Below, one piece after another: positions 6,508-8,168 of a DNA stretch of 8,168 bases; position 1 is the first letter of the stretch, and every line of letters starts with the position of its first letter. The notes below the pieces were generated by a model. That model saw only the letters and a program-made list of their open reading frames with translations, was not told the origin of the DNA and searched no databases. A program made the translations under genes and the position numbers. Origin of the DNA: Methylovulum sp. (lineage in GTDB: Bacteria > Pseudomonadota > Gammaproteobacteria > Methylococcales > Methylomonadaceae); NCBI GenBank assembly GCA_028713595.1, contig JAQTNZ010000090.1:1-8168 (forward strand), read 5' to 3'.

Positions 6508-6609
6508 GTGAAGCATTTTTTCAAACAAGCCTTCGCCTTTAAATCACGCTGCATCGCCTATTTCTGTACAATAGCCGGTTTATTGGCTTCTATCCCTTTG
6601 CTTGCGTGA
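6508..6609 (+). CDS. Possible 33-residue membrane mini-protein, coupled to the next gene
   Basis: A GTG at 6508 opens 33 codons ending at TGA 6607-6609. That stop overlaps the GTG start of the next gene (GTGA at 6606-6609). The peptide has a basic N-terminal third with aromatic residues (KHFFKQAFAFKSR) and then a hydrophobic run (CIAYFCTIAGLLASIPLLA), the layout of a small membrane peptide or a leader. The ribosome site is poor (GGGG at 6500-6503). The frame is blocked by TAA at 6490. It may be only a chance ORF, but the overlap geometry would explain how the next gene, which has no ribosome site, is translated. Confidence 0.25.
   Translation: MKHFFKQAFAFKSRCIAYFCTIAGLLASIPLLA
6567..6572 (+). 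promoter_or_regulatory. Possible -10 box upstream of the membrane/coiled-coil gene pair
   Basis: TACAAT lies 33 bases before the GTG at 6606. No good -35 hexamer is found 16-18 bp upstream, so this is weak. It would exclude the 6508 mini-ORF from the transcript. Confidence 0.2.
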
Positions 6610-7136
6610 TTATCCGAATTTTCTTGTTGCTGATGGCCTTCGCGGTGGCGGCCTTTATCTCAAGCGACGTGCTGCTGAGATTGGGCTTGCCCTGGTTGCC
6701 GGAATTTATCACCCAACTGGGCTTGTCCATTCTGTTAGGCGGGTTTAGCCTGCTGATCCTCAGCGGCTTGGTATTGCTTGGCAAGCGCGTCGGCATGTCG
6801 ATAAGCGAGTATTTTTCCGCACCACAAACCCAATTGCGTAAACTCTGGTTTACCCAAAACCAACAGCTCAACCTCAGCCAACGGTTCCAGCTACAACAGC
6901 TCAAACTGTATCTTAATTACGAAACCCAACGCCGCCGCCTGCTCAACGCCGATAACCAAAGGCAATTACGCGCCCTAGCCAAAACCATCAATAAACAATT
7001 GCGCCCGCTCAAAAAACGCGTGCCGAAAACGACTTACCAACAATGGCGGCATGAATTAAGCGTAGGCTTACAACAGCAAGACAGCTTGGCTTTACTGACC
7101 TTACAACAAAAAATAGCGACCTGGACACCGACATGA
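6606..7136 (+). CDS. Unrecognised two-helix membrane protein with a cytoplasmic helical tail
   Basis: I do not recognise this 176-residue protein. It has two hydrophobic segments, about residues 3-24 and 36-59, joined by a short loop DVLLRLGLPWLPEF, followed by a basic GKRVGM junction. By the positive-inside rule the remaining 115 residues are cytoplasmic. That tail is highly polar, rich in Gln, Leu, Arg and Lys (QLNLSQRFQLQQLKLYLNYE, about 87-106), and probably one or more long helices or a coiled coil. GTG at 6606 is the furthest-upstream plausible start in this frame; ATG at 6633 (residue 10) is an alternative but would cut the first helix. No ribosome site is visible. The stop overlaps the next gene's start (ATGA), so the two products are probably made together and may form a complex. 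Confidence 0.65.
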   Translation: MIIRIFLLLMAFAVAAFISSDVLLRLGLPWLPEFITQLGLSILLGGFSLLILSGLVLLGKRVGMSISEYFSAPQTQLRKLWFTQNQQLNLSQRFQLQQLKLYLNYETQRRRLLNADNQRQLRALAKTINKQLRPLKKRVPKTTYQQWRHELSVGLQQQDSLALLTLQQKIATWTPT

Positions 7137-7663
7137 AGCTATTAAATAATCCTTTTTTATCCCTGCTAAACATCTGGCATTCCCTTAAAAAAGCAGACCT
7201 TGACTGGCACACCGAGCATCACGGGCAACAGGCGCAACTACGGCACACACACGCCCTGGCAGAACAAGCCTTGGCGGCGGAACTGGCGAAAAGAACCGCC
7301 GAACTGACCCATGACATAGCTTTGCTAAAAACTCGCCAAGACACTGAGCTGGAGCTGTTAAAAACCCGCTGCCAGCAGGACATTAAAGACTACCAACACT
7401 ATTTGCGGTCATTGGAACAACTGAAACACGCCATCAAAGCCAGTTACCAGCATTTGCCGGAAGCCGTCGCCTTCACCATCCACCACCATGCCAAACAGTT
7501 GTTAAACCAAATGTGGGAATGTAATGATTTCCAACAAAAAATGCACTATGAGCTGCAATTGTTAACCTTCATGACCACCGTCCATGAAGAAGCCCAGCTA
7601 CATAAAGAAGGCAAAGACCAAGGGTCGCTGCCGGAGAAAACCTTAAATTTACTCCAGCATTAG
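7133..7663 (+). CDS. Unrecognised histidine-rich coiled-coil protein
   Basis: This soluble protein of 176 residues has no signal peptide and no obvious membrane segment beyond a mildly hydrophobic start (MKLLNNPFLSLLNIW). The central part (about 35-100) is an almost uninterrupted run of Ala, Glu, Leu, Gln, Lys and Arg with heptad-like leucine spacing, so a coiled coil is likely. The C-terminal third is also helical and ends polar. It has 17 His (about one in ten), including a WHTEHH cluster near 25 and HHH near 120, plus two Cys. Its start overlaps the stop of the membrane-protein gene by four bases, which implies coupled translation and probably a physical partner that docks on the membrane protein's cytoplasmic tail (inference). 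His richness next to a metal-efflux locus is suggestive, but no known metal motif is present. Confidence 0.65.
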   Translation: MKLLNNPFLSLLNIWHSLKKADLDWHTEHHGQQAQLRHTHALAEQALAAELAKRTAELTHDIALLKTRQDTELELLKTRCQQDIKDYQHYLRSLEQLKHAIKASYQHLPEAVAFTIHHHAKQLLNQMWECNDFQQKMHYELQLLTFMTTVHEEAQLHKEGKDQGSLPEKTLNLLQH

Positions 7664-7778
7664 GTGTTGTTGAGGCTTTGGTAGTGGGGCAGGGGGAAAG
7701 TACATCAGTCCTGAAAGCGGAAAGGCTGTGGTGCAGGGCGCTGTACAACCTGCTTAAAGATAAAGCGCCGTGACATTG
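7664..7778. other. Convergent intergenic region without a clear terminator
   Basis: Two genes meet tail to tail here. The only stems found are GGCGCT (7737-7742) with AGCGCC (7764-7769) around a 21-base loop, and a competing GCAGG/CCTGC (7733-7737 with 7749-7753). Neither is followed by a T-run on either strand. No small ORF or RNA gene is evident. Confidence 0.4.
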
Positions 7779-8156
7779 TTAGGCTTGCAAGCCCGTGTCG
7801 CCAGCCGTTTCACGCGGCAACACTTCGCGCTCTATGGCTGGCAGGGTGTTTTGTTGGGCAAGGCGCAAATCATAAGACGTTTGCAGGTTAAGCCATGATT
7901 GGGCATCACCGCCAAAATACCGCGCCAAGCGTAATGCGGTGTCAGGCGTGATGGCACGGCGTTCCTTGACAATTTCATGTAGGCGGCTGGCGGGTACACG
8001 CAAAGCCAAGGCCAGCGCACTGACACTCATATTGAGCGGTAACAAAAACTCTTCCCGCAGAATTTCGCCAGGATGGATAGGGTTCAATTTGCCAAGATGG
8101 GTGTCGGCAACATCGGAAAAATCAAGGGTGTCCAAATCTTCAATACGAATAGTCAT
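7779..8156 (-). CDS. higA: HigA-type antitoxin, XRE-family DNA-binding protein
   Basis: This 125-residue protein carries the HigA/VapI-type antitoxin core: NPIHPGEILREEFLLPLNMS (25-44), then a helix-turn-helix region LALALRVPASRLHEIVKER (about 48-66). The hallmark AITPDTALRLARYFGGDAQS (68-87) and WLNLQTSYDLRLA (88-100) follow. Such proteins neutralise a RelE-like HigB mRNase and repress their own operon. The N-terminal LDFSDV segment (11-16) also occurs in some HigA proteins, so the ATG at 8156 is probably right rather than a later start. In most higBA operons the toxin gene lies just upstream. Here that would be beyond the right edge, and the 12 bases available cannot confirm it. Convergent with the coiled-coil gene. 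It could instead be a solitary HigA-like regulator. Confidence 0.88.
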   Translation of the reverse strand: MTIRIEDLDTLDFSDVADTHLGKLNPIHPGEILREEFLLPLNMSVSALALALRVPASRLHEIVKERRAITPDTALRLARYFGGDAQSWLNLQTSYDLRLAQQNTLPAIEREVLPRETAGDTGLQA

Positions 8157-8168
8157 AGTGGTGCATTT

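Noticed and set aside
7737..7769. Bidirectional terminator between the convergent genes
   Set aside because: The stem is only six pairs with a 21-base loop, has no T-run, and has a competing fold.

Overview
The window looks like chromosomal DNA of a gammaproteobacterium. It is moderately GC-rich, its genes are tightly packed, and it carries short palindromic dispersed repeats. From memory, these repeat types are common in methanotrophs (Methylococcales) and some sulfur-oxidising gammaproteobacteria. This placement is an inference and only weakly supported.

Most of the window (166-6462) is a heavy-metal RND efflux locus of the CzcCBA/CusCBA type. In order it encodes an outer-membrane factor (CzcC-like, 166-1476), a periplasmic adaptor (CzcB-like, 1848-3002), an inner-membrane RND pump (CusA/CzcA family, 3002-6057) and a small cytosolic DUF3240 protein (6154-6462). 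The first three should form a tripartite channel that exports metal cations across both membranes. DUF3240 is a recurrent companion of such pumps, possibly a PII-like accessory or sensor. Two features set this copy apart. The pump gene is split by a one-base frameshift at about 3961, which fits loss of one T from a T4 run. The czcC-czcB junction holds about 370 bp of nested palindromic repeats that happen to stay open in the czcB frame. A perfect 31-bp palindrome sits between the pump gene and the DUF3240 gene.

The right part (about 6508-7663) is a compact block of unrecognised genes: a possible 33-codon membrane mini-ORF, a two-helix membrane protein with a long cytoplasmic helical tail, and a histidine-rich coiled-coil protein. 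Stop/start overlaps (GTGA, ATGA) link all three, which suggests translational coupling. A HigA-type antitoxin gene lies on the opposite strand at 7779-8156. Its expected HigB toxin partner would be just outside the right edge.

At the left edge (1-96, minus strand) there may be the 5' end of a divergently transcribed gene, leaving a short shared upstream region at 97-165. I saw no tRNA, rRNA, CRISPR array, transposase or convincing rho-independent terminator. The best candidates for something undescribed are the coupled membrane/coiled-coil pair with its mini-ORF, and the repeat-interrupted, frameshifted efflux operon.
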